Assembly (NCBI GenBank): GCA_963681505.1
Contig: OY811975.1
Span: 3,654,819 to 3,718,818, forward strand
Reading direction: 5' to 3'
DNA length: 64,000 bases
Source of the DNA: Eunapius fragilis
Taxonomy: Eukaryota > Porifera > Demospongiae > Spongillida > Spongillidae
The notes under the pieces were generated by a model. That model was not told the origin of the DNA. It made no database searches and saw only the letters and a list, made by a program, of their open reading frames with translations. The position numbers and the translations under genes are program-made. Positions 11,875 to 24,269 of this stretch are shown piece after piece; the stretch's first letter is position 1; the number at the start of each line of letters is the position of its first letter.

Positions 11875-12183
11875 TGTTCACGTGACGGGATATTTTGAAT
11901 AAGCTTGGTGAGTACATGTAGATAAGATTTGCTGTTGTGTTTGCTTGCATAAGTTTGACGCTATTTTAGTTTGTGTAACTTCCGTAGTGGGGTTTGCGTT
12001 TGGCTTTGGCACGGAAGCTAGGACGCACTAGAGAGGTGTTTAGTGAACGAGCTAGTGAGTAGATAAGATTTGCGGTTGTGTTTGCTCGTGCTTTAACGCC
12101 TGGGTAACGTTCGTAGTAGGGTTTGTGTTTGGCTTTGGCACGGAAGCTAGGACGCATGTCCGCCAGGGTGCCGCGGACATCTC
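11875..12183. repeat. Two adjacent copies of the roughly 140-bp local repeat
   Basis: Copies at about 11880-12030 and 12040-12180 share TAGATAAGATTTGC, GTTGTGTTTGCT, GGGTTTG, TTTGGCTTTGGCACGGAAGC and TAGGACGCA. They are in the same orientation as the copy at 10548. Confidence 0.65.
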
Positions 12184-13416
12184 CCAGTGGTAAAAAGTAC
12201 ATTGCTGATTCTTTCTCTGTTCAGACATTTTCAAAGGTGAGGCTGGATCGTTGATGAGGCTTTTTATTTAGAACAGGATGATACATTGAACTATAGGTGT
12301 AGACATACCCGCCTCTCTCCAATTGATATTTAAGGCCCCCTTTACGACTGTCATAATTTTTTCTTTTTAGGTAGCCCTCCTCAGTTAGTGGGAACATAAG
12401 TGGTTCCCTGTCCCTCCTCAAGATCGTCACAAATTCTTTGGCCATTCTTATAACCTAGGTATAACATGGAATGTAGACTTACATGTACCTAGCTAAAAGC
12501 ATGGAAAATGGACATAGCCGTACAGCCACGAGGGGTGAGTCGTAGACGAGCGGGGTAGGTACTGCCACCACTCCTTCCTGCCCCATAATGAATCTATCTG
12601 CTCCTGACACCGTCTTGCATGCAGTCAACAGCGAAGCGAAACCTACCGCCAGCGGGCTGTAGCAGGCCTACGGATGATAAGTTGGCGCAATCGGGCAGTG
12701 GGTAGATATTGCTCAGGGTATGGTTGACCATGCTCACATAAACAAGGGTGTTATAGTATATGTAGATGTGTAGTATGTGTATGGTGAAGACAGTTACATA
12801 ATCGTATGACGTGGCAGACCCTGTTGGTAAGGATTCCCTGCCCTGATTTACAAAATTTAAACTGTTCGAATCCTGGTGCTATCCATACAGAACTTGAAGG
12901 ATGAGGGGGCAAGTAGAAGGAGCTTGAGCTGGTAAGGGTTGGCTGATAACACGAACCTTATAATAGCAGTTTGGGGGGAAGCATTTAGCTGGTGGTAATG
13001 AAAGTCACGCTTTTTATGTTTATCCAAAAGTTAAGGGAGCTGGAGCCACCAGCTGCCACACAAGATGTCGGCACATCCTCGAACTCACGGTGGACCAGCA
13101 TAAGAGGTAGGTGTGACTGCCCTTTTAAAATATGGTTTCCAGGGATGGACAGTCAGTCCAGGCTGGTTGTCATAGCACCCTAGCTGTTGTCCCTCTTAAT
13201 ATATGTGTTCTGCCTTCTCATTCCTCACACCTCACGGGCTACAAGCCTTCCTGTTGGTCCCAATCCTCCCCTCCTCATTTGCATGGTACATGGAATCCTA
13301 CACTGCCATGGCATCCTAAAATGCCTCAATCGCCATGTGTCATTCATATGTTGCCATTATACCATACACATTTCATCCAAGTGAGACGCGTTTACGTCTG
13401 CACCTGTCTTGTGTGG
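12184..13416. other. No gene supported
   Basis: A minus-strand 74-codon frame at 12221-12445 looks protein-like (charged, no low complexity) but has no recognisable domain or splice borders. The rest has no repeats or coding signal I can defend. Confidence 0.35.
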
Positions 13417-13533
13417 TGTAGCTGCTACGGGCTACCAAGTGTACGGAGAACCGGATTTATCTGAGCTGCTAGTTAATAAAACACACACGTGATTGTTTTT
13501 TTTTGGTGTAGAGTGTACATGTGAATTGCCACA
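13417..13533 (+). repeat. 5' LTR (117 bp)
   Basis: It begins TGTAGCTGCTACGGG and ends GAATTGCCACA. It matches the 3' LTR except for about 10 extra bases near 13455-13465, a few substitutions and a T-tract length change. Confidence 0.88.
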
Positions 13534-14079
13534 GTGGTGACCCTGAGATGTTTAACGTTTTAAATGTCGGAAGAACATGCGGTGCGCTCAAGCTTCCAAC
13601 CTTTTGGTCTTCGCAACCCGAAGTTTGGTTTGCGCAAGCAGAAGCACAATTGAGCTTGCGCAAAATCACTGCAGATGACACAAAATATTACTTCATCCTC
13701 GCCGCACTCAACCAACGTACGGCCACTCGTCTTCTAGATCTGATTAGCCACCCTCCAGCCGACGACAAATACAAGGCGTTGAAGACCCGTCTTATCGATA
13801 TGTTTGGCCTCAGTGAAAGGGATCGAGCATCCCGCTTTCTTCATTTCCGCGAGTTGGGTGACACCAAGCCCTCTGTCTTAATGGGACGAGATGGTGGCCC
13901 TCCTAGGAAACCATTCTCCTTGTTTCCTATTTCAACAACTTTTCCTCGAACGCCTCCCTGAAGATATTTGTGTTCAGTTGGTTGACTCAAAAGCTGATGA
14001 CTACCGACACCTAGCGAAAAAGGCGGACGCTGTTTGGGCGAGCCGAGATATGAGTTTCAGCAGTAACGCTGTTCAATGA
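13521..14079 (+). pseudogene. gag capsid of the CsRn1-like element
   Basis: Capsid-like N-terminal half of a gypsy gag: LKLPTFW, WFAQAEAQLSLR, ITADDTKY, LDLISHPPADDKY, LSERDRASRFLHF. An extra G near 13881 shifts the frame after SVLM; the second frame continues DEMVALLG, LERLPEDICVQL, LAKKADAVWAS. No clear zinc knuckle follows. The single-base insertion makes the gag non-functional as written. Confidence 0.85.
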
Positions 14080-14138
14080 CGCCTCTCAAGTCAAAAACTG
14101 AAAACTAAACATCCCATTACTCCCACGACTGAAGATTT

Positions 14139-17100
14139 ATGCGCAGTTTCGGACAGGCCGCCCGCAAGTGCACCAAACCCTGTTCTTGGTCGGGAAAAGA
14201 ACAGGCGATAGTAGTGGCCATGGCTGCTAGCCACAACACGTGCCTGTTTTTCCTTTGGGACCAAATCTCGGGACGACGGTTCTTAGTAGATACCGGAGCA
14301 GAGATCAGCGTCATACCCGCTACAGCTTCGGACAAACGCAATACCCATGATAAACAGGGACCATTGTTGTCAGCGGCCAATGGTACTACAATCAAAACAT
14401 ATGGAAGTCGTATAGTGCCCCTCCAGTTTGCGTCCAAAGGGTATCAATAGAGTTTCACCATTGCAGACGTGTCTCGCCCTTTATTGGGAGCAGATTTTCT
14501 AAGATCAAACTCCCTTCTAGTTGACCTCAAGGGTAGACGACTTGTGGATGCAGAGACATATCATTCCGTTCCCCTCGAAGCAACTAGTACTCTGGCACTC
14601 CATCTAAATGCTGTCACAAGCAACCAGTACAACACACTGCTGTCAAAATTCCCAGAGATAACCATGCCTGTATTCACACAGGCAGCCATCAAACATACAG
14701 TAGAACATTTCATCTCCACAAAAAGCCCACCTGTCCATGCACGCCCCCGTCGCCTTTGCCCTGATAAACTAGTAGCAGCCAAAGCAGAATTCGCCAACAT
14801 GGAAGCTATGGGTCTTATTCGACGTTCATCCAGCCCATAGGCATCACCCTTGCACATGGTTCCTAAGGCATCTGGAGGCTGGCGCCCTTGTGGAGATTAC
14901 AGGCGCCTTAATGACATCACTATACCTGACAAGTACTCAGTGCCATATATCCACGATTTCTCAGCACAACTTGCTGGCAAAAATTTTTCTCAAAAATCCA
15001 TCTGGTACGGGGCTATCATCAAATCCCAGTCACTGCTGAGGATATCCCAAAGACCGCCATCATCACCCCTTTCGGCCTCTACGAATTCCTCAGGATGCCT
15101 TTCGGACTCAAAAATGCTGCACAGGCTTTTCAACGACTGATGGACACTGTTTGCCAAGGCCTGGATTTTACCTTTGTCTACATTGATGACATCCTGGTGG
15201 CTAGTGAAGATCGGGATACACACCTGGACCACCTTCATCAGCTCTTTCAACGTCTCAAAGACTATGGTTTGGTGGTGAATGTTTCAAATGTACGTTTGGG
15301 GTTGAATCACTCGATTTCCTTGGCCATCACATCAATTGTGACGGGATCGTACCACTACCTGACAAGGTGTCTGTGATCACAGAATATCCACAGCCAGAAA
15401 CCGTCAAAGCTTTGCAGGAATTTGTGGGGATGGTAAATTTCTACCATAGGTTCATTCCGGCTGCTGCACAGTTGATGTCCCCTCTCTTTGAAGCACTTAC
15501 AAGCCAGACCAAAACCTTAGTTTGGAACGATACGATGACGCAGGCTTTTGACGATATCAAGAAAGCACTCGCAAAAGCTACACTACTAGTACATGACGCA
15601 CCGATTTCTCTGACCACAGATGCCTCAGATCGAGCCGTTGGTGCTGTTCTCCAACAGTGGACAGACGAATCCTGAGAACCTCTATCCTTTTTTAGCAAAA
15701 AGTTACGACCCTCAGAACAGAAATACAGCGCATTTGACCGGGAATTACTGGTTCTCTATCTGGGCATACGGCATTTCCGTCATTTCCTTGAGGGTTGGAA
15801 ATTTGCGGCATACACAGACCACAAACCATTTATTTTCTGTATGTCCAAGGTATCAGAACCATGGTCCAATCGACAGCAACGTCAACTTTCCTATATTTCG
15901 GAGTTTACGACTGACATATAACACATCCAAGGCAAGGACAACCCAGTAGCCGATTCTTTATCTGGAGCTACCCTGGATTCGGTTCAATTAGGAATAGACT
16001 ATTCAGTCATGGCAGCTGACCAAAAGGATGACCCTGAGATACAGGCATACTTGACTACCCCTACCAGCCTACTGTTTAAGGAGGTCCCTTTTGTGCAGCA
16101 GGGCATTACACTCCTTTGCAATACATCCACGGGACAAGCCAGGCCAGTAGTGCCCGTAAGTTGGAGGTGTAAAGTTATTGACCTAATCCATGGTCTTTCC
16201 CACCCCTCTATACGAGCCACACGGAAGCTCATTTCCTCCAACTTTATCTGGAAAGGTATGAATTCACAAGTGGGGAGTTGGGCGAAGACATGCGTTCAGT
16301 GTCAAAGCTCAAAGATCCACACACACATCAAGAGTCCTTCAGAAACATTCAATGTGCCCCATCGTCGGTTTGACCACATTCATGTGGATCTAGTGGGCCC
16401 CCTTCCACCTTCCGATGGTTTCACCCATCTTTTGACAATTGTGGACTGTTTCTCCCATTGGCCGGAAGCAGTCCCTCTCAATGACATATCTACCGTTGCC
16501 TGCGCTCGGGCCCTCATATACCATTGGATCTCACGTTTTGGGATTCCCACGGACATGTCCTCAGACCGGGGATCCCAATTTACTTCACAGTTATGGTCAT
16601 CCGTTGCCAAGTTGTTAGGGATCACACTTCATCATACCACGGCCTACCACCCACAAGCCAACGGTTTGGTGGAAAGATTCCATCGCCATCTGAAGACGTC
16701 CCTACGCGCCCGTCTGACAGGTCCTCAGTGGGCACAAGAATTTCCTTGGGTACTTTTGGGTATTCGCACCGCCCCAAAGGAGGACTTAGGATGCTCCTCA
16801 GCAGAATTGGTCTACGGAGCCCCCATCATGGTACCTGGAGAATTTTTCCCAGCTCACACTTCACAACCTAATTACAACTCTGAGCTACAGCGTCTCCGTG
16901 AGCAAGTTCAGGCACTAGTCCCCATTCCTACCTCCCACCATGGGATTACACCCATCTCAATCCCACCTGACTTGCAACACTCTCAATATGTATTTATACG
17001 TCGCTACTCACATCGTACACCTCTCCAGCCCCTTCAAAGTTCTTCAACCAGGTGAAAAAAACTTCACAATCGACATAGGAGGACGAAAAGATACTGTTTT

Positions 17101-17318
17101 GGTGGACCAATTAAAACCTGCGCATATAGATCCTGAATTTCAAGTTCCAGTAGCAGTGGCCAAACACAGAGGACGACCTCCAAGGAAGGTTCAACCTACC
17201 TCAACACAGTCCCATACACCTGACAGCCTTTCTGACATCCCTTCACCCTTACACACAAGGTCTGGACGCCAGGTTAATTTACCACATCGCTTCATCTCGG
17301 TTCTGGGGGGAGTGGTGT
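14139..17318 (+). pseudogene. pol of the CsRn1-like element (PR-RT-RH-IN)
   Basis: Protease with FLVDTGAEISVIPA (about 14280) and GADFL; RT with [28 protein letters not shown] and the catalytic YIDD (about 15178); RNase H with TDASDRAVGAVLQQ and TDHKPF; integrase with H-x-x-C-x-x-C zinc binding and core motifs HVDLVGPLPP, SDRGSQFTS, YHPQANGLVERFH (intact frame 16009-17055); then a basic C-terminal tail (16940-17320). Breaks: stop at 14448, stop at 14838, frameshift near 14990, frameshift near 15290, stop at 15673, TAA near 15919, frameshift near 17030. Integrase is the best preserved domain. Confidence 0.93.
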
Positions 17319-17421
17319 AGCGGCTACGGGCTACCAAGTATACGGAGATCTGAGCTGCTAGTTAATAAAACACACACGTGATTGTTTTTTTTGGTGTAGA
17401 GTGTACATGTGAATTGCCACA
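17316..17421 (+). repeat. 3' LTR (106 bp)
   Basis: It begins TGTAGCGGCTACGGG and ends GAATTGCCACA, with the shared AATAAAACACACACGTGATTG core that includes an AATAAA-type polyadenylation signal. Confidence 0.88.
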
Positions 17422-18298
17422 GTGGCCATTTTATCTTTATACAGGGAACAAGGAGGCTTGTTTTTTACAAGGTCCATATTTTTCTTTTTTAGTTCCCTTT
17501 TGTTTTGTCTCGGTCTTCTCTTCATTTCCCCCCCGCTCCTTCGGCAGTATACGGTTCTCCGTATTTGATATATAAGCAATCTGACGAAGACGAGCAACAT
17601 GATAACAATATGGCTCATGGTCATACTTACCTCTACAGACTGTATTTTTTGTCTACTGGGTTTTCCAGTTCTTGATCTAACCTAAAACAAAACAACAACA
17701 ACAACAACAAAATTCTCAAGAGCATGCTTACCTGTTAGCGAAGCTGAAATATAGAAAACATGCTTATGCGCAACTTACCTGTCACTGAATAAAATAGGCT
17801 GTTAGTGTGCTGTGAGAGCTGGAGATCAACACGATTAACAAAATTTTAGCCGCTAACCTTAACCGTAATTATACACTGGCCTCCAGCAGATTGACATCAT
17901 ACTAGACCTTGAACAAAAAATAACATACACAACAACGTGCTACCTTTCTATGCAAGTCCACTTTCGACCTACCACAAACACACGGCAATATTTGATATCA
18001 CGTGCAACGCTAGTATTTCTAATTGGTGCACTTCAAACTACGTGTATGAAATGATTAAGCAACAAAAATCTGCATTCAGTACCCATTATAGGAGTACATT
18101 AGGTTGGTAAAATCATGCTGGAATTCAAGTCTATTACAATTAATGTTCTCTCTTTCAATGTTTCGACTGGTCCTTTCCTCTTGAATGTGACACGAAGTTG
18201 TGCACTCATATACAACCGACACGGCTCTTCTTACATTGCTTCCAGGTGTACTGAAGACTGCCTTAGTTAACTCCAATAAAGGGCAATGATAGTTAACT
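17422..18298. other. Intergenic, short CAA microsatellite
   Basis: No gene supported. An imperfect (CAA)n tract lies at about 17690-17710. The remainder is AT-rich and unremarkable. Confidence 0.5.
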
Positions 18299-18808
18299 TA
18301 TTGAGGATAAGTTGATCATCCAAGGACTTTAATGAATGGAAGCCTTGAACAAGACACAATACACTGCCAGCAGCTGTCTTGAAAGTACTCAGTAGTATTC
18401 CATAGACCATCTATAAAAAAAAAAGAGAAATGATCATTTCATAAACAAAAATATACAATCTTGTTTACCTGATTGTGTGGAGACACAAGCTCAATGTAAT
18501 ATCCAGAATTAACATGACTGGACTCCTGGGATACTATGGCTGGGTGTTCTAACACATTATCTTCAAGTACTAGGTCCCCTAGCATCAGATCATAATCAGA
18601 ATTAATTTGAAGCCGATCCAAGGTTGTTGTGTAGTTCCCATTCACTACAAGTGGAAGTTTGGAAATGATGTTAGAATGTGTTGATGCTTAAGTGATAGAA
18701 TTATTAAGGTTATGGAAAAAAAGAACACAAAATACCTTCCTTGGTGCTCCAGCTTTGTAGAGAGCCTTTTGTTTCAGAACATCTTGCATTGGAATGCCAA
18801 ACTCTACA

Positions 18809-19669
18809 CAGTGTTTCCCCCAGCGCCATGCTATAGCGTGGCGCATTCCAGGTGATAAATGTTTGGGCTATGAATTTAATTAGCACTTGGTTGCTTTGTC
18901 ATCTGTGGTTTCTTTAAATTTTATTTTATATACCTTACATAATTAAATGTTTCTAATTATATCCCAACAAAACCCCCCTCAGCGCATTTTTAGTATTATA
19001 TAAGCAGGCAACATAGCATAATAGCTCAGGCGTTATAGCAATGGTAACGAGGTCAAGCGAAGTAGAGATTTCAACTGTACGTAAAAAATGCAAAGGAGGT
19101 CATAAAATAGGGTACTGTTCATCGTCGAAAGAAGACTATCCCTGGCTAGTTCCAACTGAAGATACAGCTGGCATCGTGACAGGACTTCTGTGTGAAATAT
19201 GCAAATGCCAGCAGAGCAGCAGTTCTGGTATCTGGACAACTGTACCATGCACGTCCCCTCCGTAAGGATTCCCTCAACTATCAAGGCTTGCATCAATTGC
19301 ACTAATCATTCCAGTTAGCACAGCTGAGTGTGAAAGATGCTTTTCATCTATGAACCGAATAAAAACTGATCTTAGAAATAGATGAAACACCTCCACTCTA
19401 TGCCAAATAATGAGAATAGTTTTAAAAGGTGGAGAACTAGAAAACTTTGATTTTGTAAAAGCTGCTGAGATTTGGAGTGAGATGCGCCATCGTAGAATTA
19501 GTATTTAGCTTGTACATGTACTTGCTTTTACATGCATACCACAAGTGTAATCTTTTTTGCCCATAAACCAATCTTTATTATCTATCTACCCAGTTTACTT
19601 AACACCTAGTAATCACCTTTATTCATAAGCGTGGCGCTATTGAAGCTCCACGCTCTGGGGGAAACACTG
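18809..19669 (+). mobile_element. Internally deleted hAT-like element, copy 1, 5-bp target duplication
   Basis: Bounded by CAGTGTTTCCCCCAG and its complement CTGGGGGAAACACTG, with an extra subterminal inverted block around GCGTGG. CTACA flanks both sides (18804-18808 and 19670-19674). The 861-bp body keeps two ends of a transposase gene. The sequence is shared with 36032-36725 in opposite orientation. The insertion interrupts an exon of the surrounding transposase-like gene. Confidence 0.88.
19041..19508 (+). pseudogene. hAT transposase remnant: N-terminal domain plus C-terminal dimerisation domain
   Basis: The first part (19041-19262) is basic then reads YPWLVPTEDTAGIVTGLLCE-IC, like the F-x-W-L...C-x-x-C start of ZNF862-type hAT derivatives. 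The second part (about 19280-19508) is a typical hAT dimerisation block: LIIPVSTAECERCFSSMNRI, KTDLRNR, ENFDFVKAAEIW, ending RRISI and TAG. An in-frame TGA follows RNR near 19382. The whole catalytic core is missing, so this is a deletion derivative. Confidence 0.8.
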
Positions 19670-20514
19670 CTACATGCTGCATGAATCATGAATGATAGAT
19701 CTAATTCACTGCATCTCCGCACCTTTGATATGGCCATGAAAGCACGTGCATGTACTGGGTGAAAATTAATGTACCTCTCAGTGCTGCTGAGATCCCTTTC
19801 GTTACAGATGTACCAAAGATGTTGCAAAATACAGAAGCGACGGGCAATGTCACGACTTGGGGCCCTTCTATTTCCATAGATGTTGTGTGCCCGTACCTTA
19901 GCATTGAAAGACTCAAACCTGAATCGTACACATGGAGTAAAACTAAATGAATTGGATTGCTTTGTATGTTACCTTTCTGCAGAGAATGCAGACGAAGGTC
20001 CCCACTCCCTCATGCAATCCACAAGATGAAGCATTAGGTGGGTTTTCTGCTTCTGAAGTAGCTCAGGCACGTGTGTCTTCAGGGCTTCAACACAGATTCT
20101 AGACCACTCCTCATACAGTGACATGGCAAAGAAGTCACAATATGCAATCTTAAATACCTGTGGCATAAAAAAAAGTTAAATGCATGTTTTCATGACATGT
20201 AGTATAGTGTTTACCTTTGATAAAGTTAAAAGTACTTGTCTTTGTCCATCATTTAAGTATGGTCCCATTACAAATAGAGCCATTTGAGCCCACCCTTTAC
20301 AATGCCTTCCAACAAACTATTTGTAGTGACGGCAGACATTTCCATACAGTGCTGGATTAAGCAAATGGAGGCATAGGGCAGTCTGATTTTTGGGGCCCCC
20401 AGTCCCCAGCCCTACTTCATAATAGCGTCCATGTAGAATATATAATGCATCATCAGGCCATGCAGCGGCAAATTTAGTTCATGAAAACACATTTACAGCA
20501 TAAAGTAGAAACGT

Positions 20515-23026
20515 TTAAAAATTCTTCTGTCTTAATTTTGTACTAATAAAGTCTTCTAGAATATTCTGGAAGTCTAAATTTTCCAAAACGTCGTATTCAG
20601 TGGCCATTATCGCAAACGAATTTAATCTTTCTTGCATCATGGAAGCTCTATGACAGTTTTTCAGAATTTTCAACTTAGAAAAAGTTCATTCGCCAGTCGC
20701 GTTTGTAATCATTAAGCATCTGTAAATTCTTAGCGCAGTCAATACGTTTGGAAAAGTTGACTGCACCATGTTTTCAGAAATCAGTTCGTACGATTGCGAT
20801 GTTACCACGATCTTCCAACTGTGCTGCAAAATACTTAAAATGAACCATTTCTTCCTGAAAGTCGATATCGACATCATCAGGATAATTCTCTCTAAATGTC
20901 TCTGTTGCCAATCTTAATTCATCATCTGATTTGGATGGAAATTCAACTAAAAACCCAAACAACAACTCAATTTTGTCGTATGCCTGTACGCGACGGTTAA
21001 GCTCTGCAGATAGACTATCCAATATTGGAAGATAGGTTTCAATCCTGAACTTGTCTTTTCCAAGAAGTACAACTTCTTCTGCGCCACTATCGTCATCATG
21101 CCATTTTCTCTTGCGCACACGATTTAACTCATCAGAATATTGTGTTTCATCAACTATCCTGCTGGCCTTCTCTTCATATTCATCAAAAAGATCTCTCTGT
21201 GATTTTAAAAACTCTGACAGTGATTTCAGCAGATTTATAGCCACTTTGAGTTCTATTGTTTTGTTCTGTAATGATTTACTAATAGCGTTTATTCTTTCCA
21301 AGATTACAGCCCAGAAAACAGATGTAACAGCGGTTTCTTTTTTGGACAGATCTTTTAACAGGCATTTAGCTTCGTGAATGGTCTCTGGCTTTTGTTTTGC
21401 ATCACTAGCCATGACTGTTAAAGCCTTCTGGAAGCTGCTGTAACCATTATAGAGCGCTTTGGTCGCATCTGCCCACGCACACCACCTTGTTCCAGTCGCT
21501 CTCTTTAAAACGAGTGCAGATACCGCTTGTTGCTGAGGACATTCGCACATAACCGCCCAACAGTGAGTGGATGCAGAGAAGAAATTAAACAACATTTGAA
21601 GAAGTCCAAAAAAAGAGATAGCATTAACACAGCTTTCTGCATCAGAAACTCCTACCAAGTTTAGTGAATGTGCTGCGCTAGGAATATAGTACGCAAGTGG
21701 ATTTATTTGGCAAATTTGTGCTTGGAGACCATTGTAACAACCCGACATGTTTGCAGCATTGTCGTAAGATTGTTCTCGTAGATGTTTTACATCAATGTCA
21801 CAGCAGGTTAGGAATTTTAAGACGGCCGTAGCAAGAGCTTCTCCTGTGTGGCTTTCAATTGTGATGAAAGTGAGAAAGCGTTCTACTACTTCACCGTCCG
21901 ACATTCTGACGTATCTAACAACTACAGTCAGCTGGTCAACGTGTGATACGTCTGGTGTGGAATCTACACTTAAAGAAAAATACATGGATTGCTGCAATTC
22001 CTTTATAATCACTGCCTTAACTTGATCTCCCATTATCTGGATAATTTCATCGTAAATTGTGGACGATAAGTAGGACAGTTTTCCTCGACCTTGGTTTCCA
22101 TATTTGACTAAATGAGAACTCAGGAAAGGATCAAACTGCGCAAGCAACTCTAAAATACCCAAATATTTTCCATTGTGTTGCGAGCCTAGAATCTCATCTT
22201 CACCCCGAAAGGCTAATCCGCGCGACGACAGAAACTTGACAACAGACACTACTCGCTCCAAAAGTTTTTTCCAGTATCCTTTCTCTTGGTCAAATTGATT
22301 TTGTAATGAGCAATCTAAGCGACATGATGCCTGTCGTCTACTAATGAATGCCTGCTTCGCACTGTTTTCGTGTATCTGCATGCGGTGAGCAGCATTTTTC
22401 CAGTCTGAAAATTCGTCACAGAATTGTGCTGGATTTCCTTTATGTGCATCACGACGAAGCAGTATGCATGGAAAACAATATACATTGCCAGAAGAAGGTG
22501 AATACATCAACCATTCCCTCTTTATTTTTTCTCCATTCACATGATTTCGAAATGTCATGAAATGAGTAAAATGTCTTGTAGTACCATCGTCATATTGCCT
22601 GAGTGAAGCCGAGAAACCATTATCAAAGTGTTGACATTCTAATGCATCTCTACTACACCAATATTCTTGCACTGCGTTAGTAATGATTCTCCATAACCCT
22701 ACGTCGTTTTGAAATTCTGGTTCTGGTTCAGGAATTTGTCTCTCAGCATCCATCACATGGCATTGAACGTCCTGATTATTTTTGGCAGTCTCCTGGGGCT
22801 CTACCGCTTGCACTGGAGCTGGTTCAGAAAGTTAAACTGTTGTCACGTCGCTGCCATCGCTTGAAAAGTCAGAGGCTGTCGCTTGATCCTTTTCAGTCGC
22901 ATGAGTAAAACCAAGTTGAAAAAGCGTGTGAGTACTTTTGATTTTATCATTAAGTCTCACGGTAGCTTCCTGTTTCTTTCTCTGCTTCTCTGCTCTGCTT
23001 TGATACCTCGTCTTTAGGATTGACAT
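20515..23026 (-). pseudogene. hAT transposase, zinc-finger MYM-type-1-like
   Basis: The N-terminal part (23026-22835) is basic and ends in an in-frame TAA; the main frame (22813-20774) follows directly. Landmarks: KREWLMYSPSSGNVYCFPC (TTF-like zinc finger), GLAFRGEDE, NGKYLGILELLAQFDPFL, then the catalytic region with FSLSVDSTPDVSHVDQL, and C-DNAANMSGCYNG-like AQI (DNAANMSG). Near 20790 the frame shifts; the downstream frame gives FPNVLTALRIYRCLMI, a TGA, then the dimerisation-like TFSKLKILKN ... to the stop at 20515. Total length near 830 codons is normal for the family. Two stops and one frameshift make it inactive. Confidence 0.88.
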
Positions 23027-23162
23027 TATGTCGTTTTGAACGCGATGGGATTGGGAAACGTAAGACTGGTACAGATCGCACAGTAACTATTCACTTTTTA
23101 TTTGACAGTATTATTGAATTGGAAAATGGAATTAATCATGCCCAAATAACACCCTTTATGTA

Positions 23163-23420
23163 GACCTTCTGTGCAGGGCATCCTACGTCATTTTATGTTG
23201 CTAAATTGAGCGTCTACGTCACTGTATGTTGATAGATTGCATCACGTTATCGCGTATTCAATGATATAATGTTTACTTTGGGCGATTACGTCATGCAATT
23301 TAGCAACATACAATGACGTAACGCTCAATTTAGCAACATAAAATGGCGTACCACGTACATGTAGGAAGCGTGTGTAATTTAGCAATAAACAATGACGTAG
23401 GACGCGCTGTGCAGAAGGTG
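23163..23420. mobile_element. MITE with TA target duplication, inside the hAT
   Basis: The terminal arms (G/C)ACCTTCTGTGCAG and CTGCACAGAAGGT are inverted repeats that continue through TCCTACGTCA. TA flanks both sides (23161-23162 and 23421-23422). Internal modules of the form TTTAGCAACATA-AATG-CGT recur three or more times in alternating orientation. A mariner-type origin is suggested by the TA duplication. Confidence 0.7.
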
Positions 23421-23489
23421 TATATATAGAACTATTACTTCATGATTGCCTAGGCTTGTAGGGATTCTGGCCCGGCCCCACGAATCTTA

Positions 23490-24269
23490 CAGTAGCGGTC
23501 AAAAAAAGCATTACGTTTCGTTTTCGTAGAACGATCATTTTACAGTAGCGTATGGTTTTAAAAAACGAAGTCAGAACGAAGTCAATACGAAGCCGATCTT
23601 GACACCTTTTTCGTTAACGATGTGCGCGCATTTATAGCATCGTTGATTTTTACGGACCAACGATACATGTACGTGTGAACGATGACGTTTAGGAGTAAGT
23701 ATTGGCAATACGCGCTTCCACGAAACGTCCATCCAAGGGAGGTCCTGCCAGCGTAAAATGGTGCGGAGGTTAATTCTGTACCCGCGTGACAAAAGCAATT
23801 GGTGCAACAGGTGTGCAGTCGTTTCATCATCCTTTCTCGTCTCTTCTTCCACTATTGCCTTTACTTCAGCAGTGAGTTTTGAGGGTCTACCCAATCCCGA
23901 TCGTCGACATATTGATTTCGTTTGACGGTACTTCTTTATGAAGATCGCTACGTTCTGTCGCGCACAATAAATGTTCTCCGCTTGAAGATATCAAGCGATA
24001 GTTGGAGCTTTCAAACCCTTGAAATGGTAGAACAGTATTCGCAGCTTCGTGTACTCACTATACACCATTTTCTAAACACGTGCGCTCACGTACTGATTAT
24101 ATATAAAGTGGCGATTAGTAAAACGGCATCAAATGTTTATATAATCTACAAACGATATTTTGTAAAACGATGTTTGAACGATGTTCGAACGATGTTCGAT
24201 CGATTCCGTTCAATCGTGCTACGATCGTTCTACGATAACGAAATGTAATGTTTTTTTTTACCGCTACTA
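23490..24269 (-). mobile_element. Tc1/mariner element, internally deleted
   Basis: Terminal arms CAGTAGCGGTCAAAAAAAGC and, at the right end, the complement of TAGTAGCGGTAAAAAAAAAC, continuing through ATTACRTTTCGTT-TCGTAGAACGATC. TA flanks both ends (23488-23489 and 24270-24271). The element is 780 bp and carries only the N-terminal part of a transposase, so it is non-autonomous. Confidence 0.87.
23571..23894 (-). pseudogene. Tc1-like transposase N-terminus (HTH domains)
   Basis: The frame opens GRPSKLTAEVKAIVEEETRK and continues with a second helix-turn-helix block (LHQLLLSRGYRINLRTILR). It then shifts frame near 23760 into SLGWTFRGSAYCQ in an overlapping frame. The DDE catalytic domain is absent. 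The GRPSKLT start matches the linker/HTH region of IS630-Tc1 transposases. Confidence 0.75.

Larger units (their letters stand above)
13417..17421 (+). mobile_element. Ty3/gypsy LTR retrotransposon, CsRn1-like, decayed
   Basis: The element runs from a 117-bp LTR through gag, protease, RT, RNase H and integrase to a 106-bp LTR. A primer-binding-site-like TGGTGACCCTGA follows the first LTR, and a G-rich purine tract precedes the second. The short LTRs, the PBS, and a gag of the form FW-x-x-P-E-x-WFAQAEAQL recall the CsRn1 group, whose primer I remember as tRNA-Trp; that assignment is inference. Coding is broken at many points. GTGG flanks both sides and fits a 4-bp target duplication, but the same GTGG also sits just inside both LTRs. 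Confidence 0.93.

Noticed and set aside
12795..12880. tRNA-like segment with a TTCGAATCC B-box and a GTGGCAGAC/GTTGG A-box
   Set aside because: I could not pair the acceptor or anticodon stems; at best a SINE relic.
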